Positions 32,901 through 40,860 of a DNA stretch of 64,000 nucleotides are shown one piece after another (positions within the stretch are counted from its first letter, which is position 1; each line of letters opens with the position of its first letter). The position numbers and the translations under genes are program-made. Below the pieces are notes generated by a model. It saw only the letters and a program-made list of their open reading frames with translations, did not search any database and was not told the origin of the DNA. The stretch covers positions 124,001 to 188,000 of the forward strand of contig CAVQZA010000016.1 in the NCBI GenBank assembly GCA_963718355.1, written 5' to 3'. Origin of the DNA: CAVQZA01 sp963718355. GTDB lineage: Bacteria > Actinomycetota > Thermoleophilia > Gaiellales > Gaiellaceae.

Positions 32901-35900
32901 GTCGGTGACGGTGACCGCGCTCGACGCGTACGGCAACACCGCGACTGGCTACCTTGGAACCGTTGCCTTCACGAGCAGCGACGGCGCCTGGACCGGCCCG
33001 GCGAACTACACCTTCACGGGCGGCAACGCGGGCGTCCACACGTTCTCGAACGCGTACACGCTGAAGACGGCGGGCTCGCAGACGATCACCGCGACCGATG
33101 TGCCGACGAGCTCCATCACCGGCACGAGCGCAGGGATCACGGTCAACCCGGGCGCGCCCTCGACTGCGCTGTCGACGATCGTCGCGGCGCCGGGCTCGCT
33201 CGTCGCGAACGGCACCTCGACCTCGGCTGTCACGGTGCAGCTCAGGGACGCCTTCGGCAACAACCTCACGAGCTCCGGCGGCACCGTCGGCCTCTCGACC
33301 ACGAGCGGGTCGCTCTCGGCCGTCACGGATCACGCCGACGGCACCTACACGGCGACGCTCACTGCGCCGGCGACGGTGGGCAGCGCCTCGATCACCGGCA
33401 CCGTGAACGCAGCTGCGCTGGCCGCCTCGGCCTCCGTCAGCTTCACGCCCGGCCCGACCACGAACTTCGTCGTCAGCGGCCCCGCCACGGCGTCGGCCGG
33501 CAGCGGCGTGACCGTCACCGTCACCGCAAAGGACGCGTTCGGCAACACCACGCCCGCCTACACCGGCACGGTCAACCTGACGAGCACCGATCCGCAGGTG
33601 CCTTCGCCCGGCTCACACGCCTTCACGGGGGGCGACGCGGGAACGCACGGCTTCCCCGTCACACTGAAGACCACCGGGTCGTGGACCGTGTCCGCCTCCG
33701 ACGGCTCGAGCAGCGGCACGAGCGGCTCGATCGCGGTCTCGCCCGCGGCGACCTCGGTGCTCTCGGTGACCTCACCCGCGACCGCGACCGCGGGCACGCC
33801 GGCGAGTGTGACCGTGACCGCGAAGGACGCGTACGGCAACACGACCACGGGCTACACCGGCACGGTGAGCCTGACGAGCACAGACCCGCAGGCGGCCGCG
33901 CTCGGCTCGCACGCCTACACCGGCGCCGACGCGGGCACCTACGTCTTCGCGGCGACGCTCAAGACCGCCGGCTCGCAGACGATCTCCGCGGGTGACGGCG
34001 CGCTCACGGGCTCGGGCGCGGCGACGACGGTGAGCCCGGCCGTCGTCAGCACCTCGACCTCCGCGGTGACCGGAGCGCCCGCTTCCGTGATCGCCGACGG
34101 GTCGACCCCGGTGACCGTGACCGTGACGCTGAAGGACGCCTACGGCAACGCCGAGCCCGGCAAGACCGTTGCCGTCGCGGCGACCGGCTCGGCAGCGGTC
34201 TCGGCTGCTGCGGTGACGAGCGCGGCGGGCATCGCGACCTTCTCGGCCACGGACACGGCCGTCGAGACCTCGACCTTCACCGCCACCGACACGACCGATT
34301 CGATCACGCTCACGCAGACGCCAGCCGCATCGTTCATCGCAGGCCCGCTGGCCACGATCCAGATCAGCCCGTCCTCGTCGACCATCGTCGCGGGCGGGAG
34401 TCAGGTCTACGGCGTCTCGGGCTCGGACGCGTACGGCCACAGTCTCGGTGCCCAGACCGCGACGTTCGGCATCGTCCCGGACGGATCGTGCGTGGACGCG
34501 ACCGCGACCTGCACGGCGACGGCTTCCGGGCTGCATGCGGTCACGGCGACGGTGAGCGGGCATACCTCGATCGCGTCGCTGACCGTGAGCGTCGGCGCCG
34601 GCTCGGGCGGCACCTCGACGATCACCGCCTCGCCGACGACGATCGTCGCCGACGGCGTCAGCGCCTCGACGATCACCGTGAAGCTGAAGGACGCGTACGG
34701 CAACAACCTCTCGAGCGGCGGCGCCACCGTCGCCCTCGCGACGACCGGCGGGACGCTCTCCGCGGTCTCCGACCACGGCAACGGCACCTACACCGCGACG
34801 CTCACCGCCAGCTCGACCGGCAGCGGCACGGTGAGCGGCACCGTCAACGGCTCGCCCCTCACGGGCACGGCTGCGGTCGTCTTCACGAACTCGGACACGA
34901 CTCCGCCCTCGCTCCTCACCGCAAGCGCCACCGGCGGGACGCTCCAGCTCGCCTACGGCGAGACCCTCGACGCGAACTCGACTCCGCCCACGAGTGACTT
35001 CTCCGTGCTCGTCAACCTCTCGGTCGACAACGTGACGAGCGTCACGGTCAGCGGCACGACGGTGACCCTCTCGCTCGCCGGCTCCGTCACCTCCGGCGAC
35101 CTCGTCACGGTCAGCTACTCCGGGACTGCGACCCAGGACCTCGCCGGGAACTCGGCGCCGACCTTCCTCAACCAGACCGTCCTCACCGGCGGCGGCGGCG
35201 GCGGTGGAGGCGGCGGCGGTTCGACCACGCCTACGTGCCACCTCCCGTTCCGCCTCTCCGACGACGGTCAGAGCTGTGTGATCCCGCCGCCTCCGCCGCC
35301 GGTCCAGTACCTGGGCTCGAGCCCGGGCAACGGCGCCGCCCTGACCTCTCTCGACACGGTCACGCTCAACGCCAACCACATGACGAGCTGGTACGCGATC
35401 TCCGTCGCAGGCCCGGGCCGGACGACGACGCTCCAGTCGGGCGCCGGCGCCGCGTACTCGCAGCCGTTCTCGGCGACCCAGGCCGGTGACTACACGCTCA
35501 CGGCGACGATGGACGACGGCTACAACCCGCGGCAGAACATCACGGTCCACTTCACGATCGTCCCGACGCGGCCAGACATCGGCCTGCCGGGCAAGGCCGG
35601 CTCGGTCGTGTCCAGCTCAGGCGACACCATCGTCAACTGGACGGCGGGCACGTTCACCCAGGTCGTCAAGGTCGACGTCACCGACGAGCCGTCGATCGGC
35701 GGCACGTTCGGCACCGGCAGCCGCGTGGTGCGTGTGACCGTGACCCGGCTCTCCGACGGGGCGGTCGTGCAGACGTTCGACCAGCCGCTCGAGCTCATCT
35801 TCGCGGCGGGCCCGATCGGCGTGCCGTCCTCCTCCGAGGACGGCGCCACGTGGTCACCGCTGGCGAAGCTGGACTCGAACGTCCTGGGCGCCGACCAGCC

Positions 35901-36273
35901 GAGCGGCTGGTTCGCGGACTCGAGCGGCGCGATCCATGTCCTCACGCATCACCTCACGTTCTTCGGCGTGCTCCGCCCGAAGTCGACGAAGCTCGCGCTG
36001 ACCGTGAGCGGCAGCGCCGTGCAGCTTCCCGGCCGCACCCAGCGGATCTCGGTGACCGTGCTGATGAGCCAGAGCGCACGCGTCGTCGCCACGCTCTACT
36101 CACCGCACGGAGAGCTCGTGCAGACCTGGACGCGCAGCGTCAAGGCGGGCTCCTCGACCCTCAGGCTGACCGTGCCGGCCGGGAAGTCCCAGTCGGGCAT
36201 CTGCACGATCGTCCTCCAGGCGAAGACCGCCGGGCAGACGACCCAGAGCGCGATTCCGATCTCGCTGCACTAG
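29920..36273 (+). CDS. giant secreted/surface protein with Ig-like DAYGN repeats
   Basis: About 2,117 residues from ATG 29920; the TTG at 29851 is an alternative but the intervening codons look non-coding. One hydrophobic anchor or signal (LGLLVGLPLLALICAAAAG) lies near residue 30. A unique domain follows (residues about 50-260), then CHU/Big-like beta domains and nine DAYGN-type Ig-like repeats. The next block resembles a SwmB repeat (DTTPPSLLTASATGGTLQL, then GDLVTVSYSGTATQDLAGNSAP). A Gly9-type linker, a Cys/Pro stretch (PPPPPP) and a ~300-residue C-terminal region complete it. No LPxTG motif is visible. The likely role is adhesion or an extracellular scaffold. Confidence 0.8.
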   Translation: MDLGHGYLRKGPPIGRAQRLGLLVGLPLLALICAAAAGAILGSSSRSASHPVAQPLAHTVVETPAFVAAQLGSRRAALPVGTSPKYKAANMITPGGFRVRVGALTMSLSTVNGGQGRWSAYSRGAARRTSFGREFVTVSGSGAEQLLQVDSHQGMHTWRWQIGGSKLVPRLDRNGSVSFRSEDGRDTGISIAPVALLDTSGRALTPKGLRWTLAGGGRFLELRLDDSSLPVPYVIDPTGVTLVSFTSPTLTVATPATWTVGFTTSASGTLNNSSAITVTFPTATPTTTFTTPSSPVVGLVSGFNAGCSVSSASGGANVVTINLTTASPPCVNAGAIASLTIAGVTNATQATGIVAANWKVSTSADTTTVNAGAGNTLTAGAPVKLQLLLPSETNVNPTGVTVPASCKGGTPAKQAAGTSFGISSVKAEDAYCNYVSTVGLNDALALTSSDALASFMPSATPSLTNGTFTGAVTLNTPGSQTITASDTTDPSKMAASSTVQVYAKNGSGTLALDRLNVSAGATQALNFTYTAATGGTLGGVLRLTAPAGWPAPTALNTSAVFSAGSGTIAFSAQQINFSALTMSAGDTVTITYTAAVPVVGTSGAWKGFEGSVGATFTALTAGSPTITINAADGSGTMTVSPTLVTAGSTTNSHTFTYTAAAGGVANSTIAIAVPAGWGDPQTASNTSPNYTTSSAGTPSWSSGTRTLSVSGVTLAAAATLTVVYGNTTGGAQPSAAAVATTAAGTSTFTTSENSTGSSPMVALAASPSVTVEAAAASDLSLTATPPSLTAGTTGSVTITAIDGYGNTATTFTGTVTFTSNDAQAVLPSNYTFTGVDAGVHTFTNAYTLKTAGSRTITGTAGGVTGTSPGITVNSALPAATMTAIATSPVTAGSGLSVTVTAKDAYGNIATSYTGTVSLTSTDPAAVLPGLYTFVGADNGSHALPVTLKTAGTSTVSATDGTLIATTGNLTVNPGSASMLALTSTPASLTAGSTGSVTVTALDAYGNTATGYLGTVAFTSSDGAWTGPANYTFTGGNAGVHTFSNAYTLKTAGSQTITATDVPTSSITGTSAGITVNPGAPSTALSTIVAAPGSLVANGTSTSAVTVQLRDAFGNNLTSSGGTVGLSTTSGSLSAVTDHADGTYTATLTAPATVGSASITGTVNAAALAASASVSFTPGPTTNFVVSGPATASAGSGVTVTVTAKDAFGNTTPAYTGTVNLTSTDPQVPSPGSHAFTGGDAGTHGFPVTLKTTGSWTVSASDGSSSGTSGSIAVSPAATSVLSVTSPATATAGTPASVTVTAKDAYGNTTTGYTGTVSLTSTDPQAAALGSHAYTGADAGTYVFAATLKTAGSQTISAGDGALTGSGAATTVSPAVVSTSTSAVTGAPASVIADGSTPVTVTVTLKDAYGNAEPGKTVAVAATGSAAVSAAAVTSAAGIATFSATDTAVETSTFTATDTTDSITLTQTPAASFIAGPLATIQISPSSSTIVAGGSQVYGVSGSDAYGHSLGAQTATFGIVPDGSCVDATATCTATASGLHAVTATVSGHTSIASLTVSVGAGSGGTSTITASPTTIVADGVSASTITVKLKDAYGNNLSSGGATVALATTGGTLSAVSDHGNGTYTATLTASSTGSGTVSGTVNGSPLTGTAAVVFTNSDTTPPSLLTASATGGTLQLAYGETLDANSTPPTSDFSVLVNLSVDNVTSVTVSGTTVTLSLAGSVTSGDLVTVSYSGTATQDLAGNSAPTFLNQTVLTGGGGGGGGGGGSTTPTCHLPFRLSDDGQSCVIPPPPPPVQYLGSSPGNGAALTSLDTVTLNANHMTSWYAISVAGPGRTTTLQSGAGAAYSQPFSATQAGDYTLTATMDDGYNPRQNITVHFTIVPTRPDIGLPGKAGSVVSSSGDTIVNWTAGTFTQVVKVDVTDEPSIGGTFGTGSRVVRVTVTRLSDGAVVQTFDQPLELIFAAGPIGVPSSSEDGATWSPLAKLDSNVLGADQPSGWFADSSGAIHVLTHHLTFFGVLRPKSTKLALTVSGSAVQLPGRTQRISVTVLMSQSARVVATLYSPHGELVQTWTRSVKAGSSTLRLTVPAGKSQSGICTIVLQAKTAGQTTQSAIPISLH
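32240..34890 (+). repeat. nine-unit Ig-like repeat array in the giant surface protein
   Basis: A GAC-GCS-TAC/TTC-GGC-AAC core (Asp-Ala-Tyr/Phe-Gly-Asn) recurs at about 32324, 32626, 32923, 33248, 33534, 33826, 34135, 34426 and 34688, that is every 285-325 bases. Each unit is about 100 residues, usually with a TVTAKDAYGN strand, a YTGTVSLTSTDP strand and a TLKTAGSQTI strand. One unit has DAYGH. Units differ in sequence, so this is an old duplication rather than a recent tandem expansion. Confidence 0.85.
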
Positions 36274-36620
36274 CTCTTGACGGTGAGCGTGGCGACCATC
36301 CCGAGCGCGCGATGGTTGCCGAGCGGGCACCACAGCCGGTAGCGGCCGGGGAGCAGGCGGAGCGAGAGGTCGAATACGGCGCCGGGCTGGATGATCGGCG
36401 TCCCGTACACCTTGGTGCCGCCGACCCGCTGCAGGCGCAGGTCGTGAGGGTCCTCGCCGAAGTTCGCCAGCTCGACGATCGCCGGGCCGGCCTTCACCGA
36501 CGGACGCGAGAGCGAGAGCGAGAACTCCTTGGCCACAACCTGCACCCGTGCGGGCGGGGCCGCAGCCGAGGCCGGCACGGCGAGGGCGAGCAGCGCGACG
36601 ATGGTCGCCGCGGTCTTCAT
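36270..36620 (-). CDS. secreted cupredoxin-like protein
   Basis: A 116-residue protein from ATG 36620. The signal peptide is MKTAATIVALLALAVPASAAA. The mature ~95-residue beta-sandwich shows the type-1 copper pattern: His in FGEDPHDLRL, then WCPLGNHRALGM, which supplies Cys, His and Met ligands. Its start overlaps the stop of the DUF1501 gene (ATGA), so the three minus-strand genes form an operon. Electron transfer at the cell surface is the family expectation; the DUF1501/DUF1800 link suggests a role in an extracellular oxidative or surface process, which is inferred. Confidence 0.85.
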   Translation of the reverse strand: MKTAATIVALLALAVPASAAAPPARVQVVAKEFSLSLSRPSVKAGPAIVELANFGEDPHDLRLQRVGGTKVYGTPIIQPGAVFDLSLRLLPGRYRLWCPLGNHRALGMVATLTVKS

Positions 36621-37987
36621 CGCAGGAGCTGCGGGCGCTGGAACTGAGCGGCGTTCGGAATCACCTGGGCAGCATCGGCGCTGAGCCACTGCTCGATGAG
36701 CGCCGCGTAGACGCCGCGGAAGTCGGCGGTGGCCTGCAGGTTGCCCTGGGCGTCGAGCCCGGTCGCGAGTCCCGGATACTCGCCGATCATCCCGCCCTTG
36801 ACGCGCGAGCCGATCAGGAAGCCGACGCCGGCCGCCCCGTGGTCTGTCCCGTTCGAGCCGTTCTCGCGGGCGCGACGCCCGAACTCCGACCAGACGTGGA
36901 CGAGCACGCGGTCGGCGAGCCCGCGCGCCTCGAGGTCGCGCTGGAACGCATAGAGCGATGCGGAGGTGAGCTTCAGCCCGTCCGAGAGCGCGGTCGGCTG
37001 GTCGGCGTGCGTGTCGAAGCGTCCCGGCGCGGTGAGCGCGACACAGTGCAGCGGCAGGCCGGCGGCGATCATCGCAGCGAGCCCGGCGAGGCGGTGGGGG
37101 AACTCGTCTGTCGACTGCGGATAGGCGGCCGCGGAATGGAGGTCGGAGCTGAACTGGCTCAGTTTGCCGCGCAGCGTCTGGGCCTGCTGGGCCGCCGAGC
37201 CGGCCTGGCGCAGCGCCGGGTCGCGCCCGGCGGCATGGACCGCGCCGAGCGCGCCCGCCGAGGCGAGCATCCGCTCTTCGAGCGGGAAGGCGGGGAGGCC
37301 GGGCGCCGAAAAGGCGTAGTTGTCGGGACTGTCGAGCGAGGCGATCGGCACGCGCGCGGTCGCGAGCGCCGGCTGGAGCCCCGTGTCGAGCGAGAGCCCC
37401 TGCAGCGGGTTGTCCGCGGTGCCGTGTGCGTCGAGGTAGCGGCCGAGCCAGCCCGTGCGCAGCCCCGTGTCCGTGGCGCCGACCTCCCAGTAGTGGCGCG
37501 AGGTGAAGTGCGACTTGTCGGGATGGTCGTAGCCGACCGTCGGCAGCACCGTCACCTTTCCTTCGGCATGAAGTGTCGCAAGCGGCGCCGCGGACGGGTG
37601 CCAGAGGAGCCTGGAGTCCTCGGCGAACGGGATTCCCGACGCAGCCGGTAGGGCAAGCTTGGGACGGAACTGCGCGTAGAGCGGGTCGCCGGCCGGAAAG
37701 AGCACCGAGAGCGCGTCGATCCCACCCTCGAGGAACACCGAGACGAGCACCGGCTGCTGCGGCAGCGTCGCGGCGCCCGCGATCCCGTCCTCGAACACCC
37801 ACGACGAGAGCTTCGTGCCGCCGTAGACCGCGAGTGCGAGCCCGGCGGCCTGAGCCACGAACCGCGTCCGGGTCAGCCCGGTCCCCGCGGGCAGCGGCAT
37901 CCCGGGCTCGATCGACGGCAGTCCGCGTCCCGCTTCGGCGACCGCGCGGCGGAAGAGCTCCGTGCGGTTGCAGTCGTCGCAGGCCAT
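36617..37987 (-). CDS. DUF1501 family secreted protein
   Basis: A 456-residue protein from ATG 37987, sharing a base with the stop of the DUF1800 gene. It starts ACDDCNRTELFRRAV, and a hydrophobic stretch follows at residues about 48-68 (a Tat-like leader preceded by LTRTRF rather than a twin Arg). The sulfatase-like DUF1501 landmarks are present: VLVSVFLEGGIDALSV, SRHYWEVG and HVWSEFGRRARENGSNGTDHG. DUF1501 proteins are predicted alkaline-phosphatase/sulfatase-fold enzymes with no settled substrate. They almost always neighbour a DUF1800 gene, as here. Confidence 0.9.
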   Translation of the reverse strand: MACDDCNRTELFRRAVAEAGRGLPSIEPGMPLPAGTGLTRTRFVAQAAGLALAVYGGTKLSSWVFEDGIAGAATLPQQPVLVSVFLEGGIDALSVLFPAGDPLYAQFRPKLALPAASGIPFAEDSRLLWHPSAAPLATLHAEGKVTVLPTVGYDHPDKSHFTSRHYWEVGATDTGLRTGWLGRYLDAHGTADNPLQGLSLDTGLQPALATARVPIASLDSPDNYAFSAPGLPAFPLEERMLASAGALGAVHAAGRDPALRQAGSAAQQAQTLRGKLSQFSSDLHSAAAYPQSTDEFPHRLAGLAAMIAAGLPLHCVALTAPGRFDTHADQPTALSDGLKLTSASLYAFQRDLEARGLADRVLVHVWSEFGRRARENGSNGTDHGAAGVGFLIGSRVKGGMIGEYPGLATGLDAQGNLQATADFRGVYAALIEQWLSADAAQVIPNAAQFQRPQLLR

Positions 37988-39276
37988 CAGGAGGTCTGGA
38001 GATCGGGAGAGACGGCGAGCAGCTGGCGCAGCGCGGACTCGACGACGACCGCGCCGCTGCCGCGGTTCGCCGTCGCGAATCTGAGCAGCTCCTTGCTTGT
38101 CTCCGGCATCAGCGTCGGCCTGCCGAGCGCAGCCTGCGCGCGGTCGACCAGCCGCTTCGGATCGGACGAGCCGCCCTGCGGCGGCTTCGTCGCGAACGCG
38201 AGCGAGGCGAGGAACCAGCGGCCGCGGAAGGTCGCGGTGTCGAGCCAGCGCGTGTCGTCCCACCCCGCGACGTTCGGCGGATAGAAGAGCCGCTGCCCCG
38301 AGCCCGCGTCGAGTCGCGTCCAGAGGATCGTGTCGACGCCGCGCCCGAGCGCGCGCAGCAGCCCCGCCGTGTAGACGACGGGCGGCTTCACCATCCGCGG
38401 ACCGTCGTAGAGATCGGGATGCTGGAGAATCGCCTCGACGACGGGCCTGACCTGATACCCGTCGCGGTACAGAGCCTGGAGCGCGGCAGCGGTCGCCTTC
38501 GCGGGCGCGGTCGGGACGAAGTAGCTCCAGAGCTTCGTCACGAAGTACGCCGCGTGGTTTGGGTGCTCGAGGCAGAGCCGGCACGAGTCCTGCCAGTCGA
38601 AGGTGCCCGACTTGCCGAAGATCGTCTTGGTTCCGGAGTCGTGCAGCTTCGGCACGAAGGTGAAGTCGGCGGGGTTGTCGTCCTTCTTCTGGCCGCGCCA
38701 CCCGGTCAGCGCGCGGGCCTGCTCACGGACGTCGTCCTCGGTGTAGCCGTTGTCGACTCCGAGGGTGAAGAGCTCCATCATCTCGCGCCCGTAGTTCTCG
38801 TTCGGCGCGCGCACCGAGTTCTTCACGCCGGAGAGCCAGAGCAGCATCGCTGGGTCGCGGGTGACTGCGAGCAGAAGGTCGGAGAAGCTGCCGAGGGCGC
38901 CCGTGCGAAGCGTCTGGTTCTGGTTGAGCATCAGGCGCTGCGAGCCGACGCCGAGGTTCGAGGTCGCAAACCAGTCGTGCCAGACGAGCGTCATCCGCTC
39001 GACGAGCTGCCGGTTCGAGCGCACCATCCGGTCGAGCCACCAGAGATGGTCGTGGCCGAACGCGTCATAGGGCGCGATCGGCGCGCCTCGGTCGGTGGGC
39101 GCCGGCCCCGTGAGCAGCTCCGCCGCAGGCCGCGTGAGCGACAGCACGGCGTCGCGGAGGCCCGTTTTCGCCAGTTCGGCGGCGTCGCCGGGCCCCGGAC
39201 CGAAGCCCGCGCGCCACAACAGCCGCTCCGCCTGCTCGGGGCCAAAGTGCTTCGCATAGACCGGAAGTTGAGCCAT
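37987..39276 (-). CDS. DUF1800 family protein
   Basis: A 429-residue protein from ATG 39276. It opens AEKLLWRAGFGP-like (here AERLLWRAGFGPGPGDAAEL), then has MTLVWHDWFATS and a typical AYDTFNGREMMELFTLG-like block (here ENYGREMMELFTLGVDNGYTEDDVREQARALTGWRG). DUF1800 proteins are helical and of unknown function; they pair with DUF1501 in Actinobacteria, Planctomycetes and others. It is the first gene of the minus-strand operon. The promoter region (39277-39431) is shared with the divergent glycosidase gene. Confidence 0.9.
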   Translation of the reverse strand: MAQLPVYAKHFGPEQAERLLWRAGFGPGPGDAAELAKTGLRDAVLSLTRPAAELLTGPAPTDRGAPIAPYDAFGHDHLWWLDRMVRSNRQLVERMTLVWHDWFATSNLGVGSQRLMLNQNQTLRTGALGSFSDLLLAVTRDPAMLLWLSGVKNSVRAPNENYGREMMELFTLGVDNGYTEDDVREQARALTGWRGQKKDDNPADFTFVPKLHDSGTKTIFGKSGTFDWQDSCRLCLEHPNHAAYFVTKLWSYFVPTAPAKATAAALQALYRDGYQVRPVVEAILQHPDLYDGPRMVKPPVVYTAGLLRALGRGVDTILWTRLDAGSGQRLFYPPNVAGWDDTRWLDTATFRGRWFLASLAFATKPPQGGSSDPKRLVDRAQAALGRPTLMPETSKELLRFATANRGSGAVVVESALRQLLAVSPDLQTS

Positions 39277-39289
39277 TCGGCACGTTCTA

Positions 39290-39327
39290 GGGCCGCTGTG
39301 TATTGGCTGCACCGGCCCTGTGTATTG
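39290..39327. promoter_or_regulatory. candidate operator: direct and inverted repeats in a divergent promoter gap
   Basis: CTGTGTATTG occurs twice, at 39296-39305 and 39318-39327, exactly 22 bases apart (two helical turns). GGGCCG (39290-39295) and CGGCCC (39313-39318) flank the first copy as an inverted repeat. They sit between the divergent DUF1800 and glycosidase starts. No matching regulator is evident nearby. Confidence 0.35.
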
Positions 39328-39431
39328 CAGAGGTAAAAGATCGGCCTCGACTAACACCTCTGCCGCGAAGCCGTCTCCAGTCGTCGGTAGGGTTGGTGAC
39401 TCGGTCCAGAAAACGAAGGGAGCTCGATCCT

Positions 39432-40844
39432 GTGATTCGCTTTGCGCGCCTCGCGCTTGTTGCCGCGATATTCGTCCTGCTTGCCGCCACGGCAGCCAAC
39501 GCCGCGCCGAGGATGTGGATCGGTTTCCACGACGACCCGAGCTTCCGCTGGCGCACCGATCGCGCCGACAACCTGGATGGGGCCGCCGCTGCCGGATCGA
39601 CGGTCGTGCGCGCCTGGGTCTACTGGCCGCAGATCGCGCCGGAGAGGCCTGCGAGCCCCTCGAACCCGTTCGATCCCGCCTACCGGATGGACGACCTCGA
39701 CGAGCTCGTCCGTGGCGCCCAGGCGCGCGGCGAAGAGGTGCTGTTCACGATCTGGGGCGTTCCGAAGTGGGCCAACGGCGGCAAGGGCGCGAACTACGCG
39801 CCGAAGAACTACGCCGACTGGCAGACCTTCGTCCACGCCGTCGCGTCGCGCTACGACGGCCGCAACCCGGGCTATCCGTTCGTCCGCTTCTACTCGGTCT
39901 GGAACGAGCCGAACCTGAACCAGTTCCTCGCGCCGCAGTTCACGAAGGGCAAGCCGTCGAGCCCGGCGATCTACGCGAAGCTGTACCGCGCCGCCTACGC
40001 GGGGATCAAGTCCGCGAGCCCCTCGGCGCTTGTCGCAGCGGGTGACACCTCGCCGCGCGGCCGCGACAAGCCGCTCGGCTCGAACTCGACGCAGGACACG
40101 CTCTCGCCGGGCAACTTCGCGCAGCTCGTCTCGCAACAGAAGCCCCTGATCAAGTTCGACGCCTGGTCGCACCATCCGTATCCGACCGACCTCACCGCGC
40201 CGGTGACGCAGAAGGTCAAGTGGCCGAACGTCTCGGTCGCCTCGCTGCCGCAGTTCGAGACGAGCCTGAACACGTGGTTCAAGCGCAAGACCACGCCGAT
40301 CTGGATCGACGAGTACGGCTACCAGACGAAGCCGGCGAACCCGAAGGGCGTCTCCCTCTCGCAGCAGGCCGCGAACATCAAGCAGGTGCTCTCAGTGCTC
40401 AAGGGCTACTCGTTCGTGAACATGTTCATCTGGTTCACGTATCGCGACGACAGCGGCAATGCCTGGAAGAGCGGCATCGTCGACAACGCGAACACCCATA
40501 AGCCCGGGTGGAACGCGTTCGCGTCGGCCTCGCCGCAGTTCGATGCGCGCAATGCGATCCTCACGATCCCCGCCGGGAAGAGCCCGGTCGTGTCCGTCTC
40601 GGCGGTGCAGCTCGCGGCGAAGAACCCGCTCGGCACGCCGGTCGGCGTCACCTGGCGCGTCTTCACGGGCGGGAAGCTCGTCGCGGTCGACCAGCTCGCC
40701 CCGCCGCTGCGGTTCGACGGCTGGATCGCGATTCCGCTGACGAAGTTCACGCCCGTGAAGGGCAAGAGCTACACGCTCACGGTCGACATGAACGCGCCGA
40801 GCGGTGACAAGCTCTCGCACACGCTGACGCTGAACGCCACATAG
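39432..40844 (+). CDS. secreted glycoside hydrolase (GH5/GH39-like TIM barrel)
   Basis: A 470-residue protein from GTG 39432 with a signal peptide (FARLALVAAIFVLLAAT). The (beta/alpha)8 barrel carries a probable acid/base Glu159 in YSVWNEPNLN and a probable nucleophile Glu294 in WIDEYGYQ, the spacing of clan GH-A. A C-terminal beta domain (from about residue 375) lacks catalytic motifs. The substrate is not readable; cell-wall or plant polysaccharide is the family expectation. Confidence 0.82.
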   Translation: MIRFARLALVAAIFVLLAATAANAAPRMWIGFHDDPSFRWRTDRADNLDGAAAAGSTVVRAWVYWPQIAPERPASPSNPFDPAYRMDDLDELVRGAQARGEEVLFTIWGVPKWANGGKGANYAPKNYADWQTFVHAVASRYDGRNPGYPFVRFYSVWNEPNLNQFLAPQFTKGKPSSPAIYAKLYRAAYAGIKSASPSALVAAGDTSPRGRDKPLGSNSTQDTLSPGNFAQLVSQQKPLIKFDAWSHHPYPTDLTAPVTQKVKWPNVSVASLPQFETSLNTWFKRKTTPIWIDEYGYQTKPANPKGVSLSQQAANIKQVLSVLKGYSFVNMFIWFTYRDDSGNAWKSGIVDNANTHKPGWNAFASASPQFDARNAILTIPAGKSPVVSVSAVQLAAKNPLGTPVGVTWRVFTGGKLVAVDQLAPPLRFDGWIAIPLTKFTPVKGKSYTLTVDMNAPSGDKLSHTLTLNAT

Positions 40845-40860
40845 TTATTCTCCTGGGACG

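Noticed and set aside
32240..34890. Regularly spaced GACGCSTACGGCAAC motif, checked as a CRISPR-like array.
   Set aside because: Spacing of about 300 bases, in frame, with protein-level conservation: coding repeats, not CRISPR.
30796..35550. Long minus-strand open frames antisense to the giant protein.
   Set aside because: They are very Arg/Asp/Val-rich shadows caused by high third-position GC in the real frame; no motifs and no starts with ribosome-binding sites.
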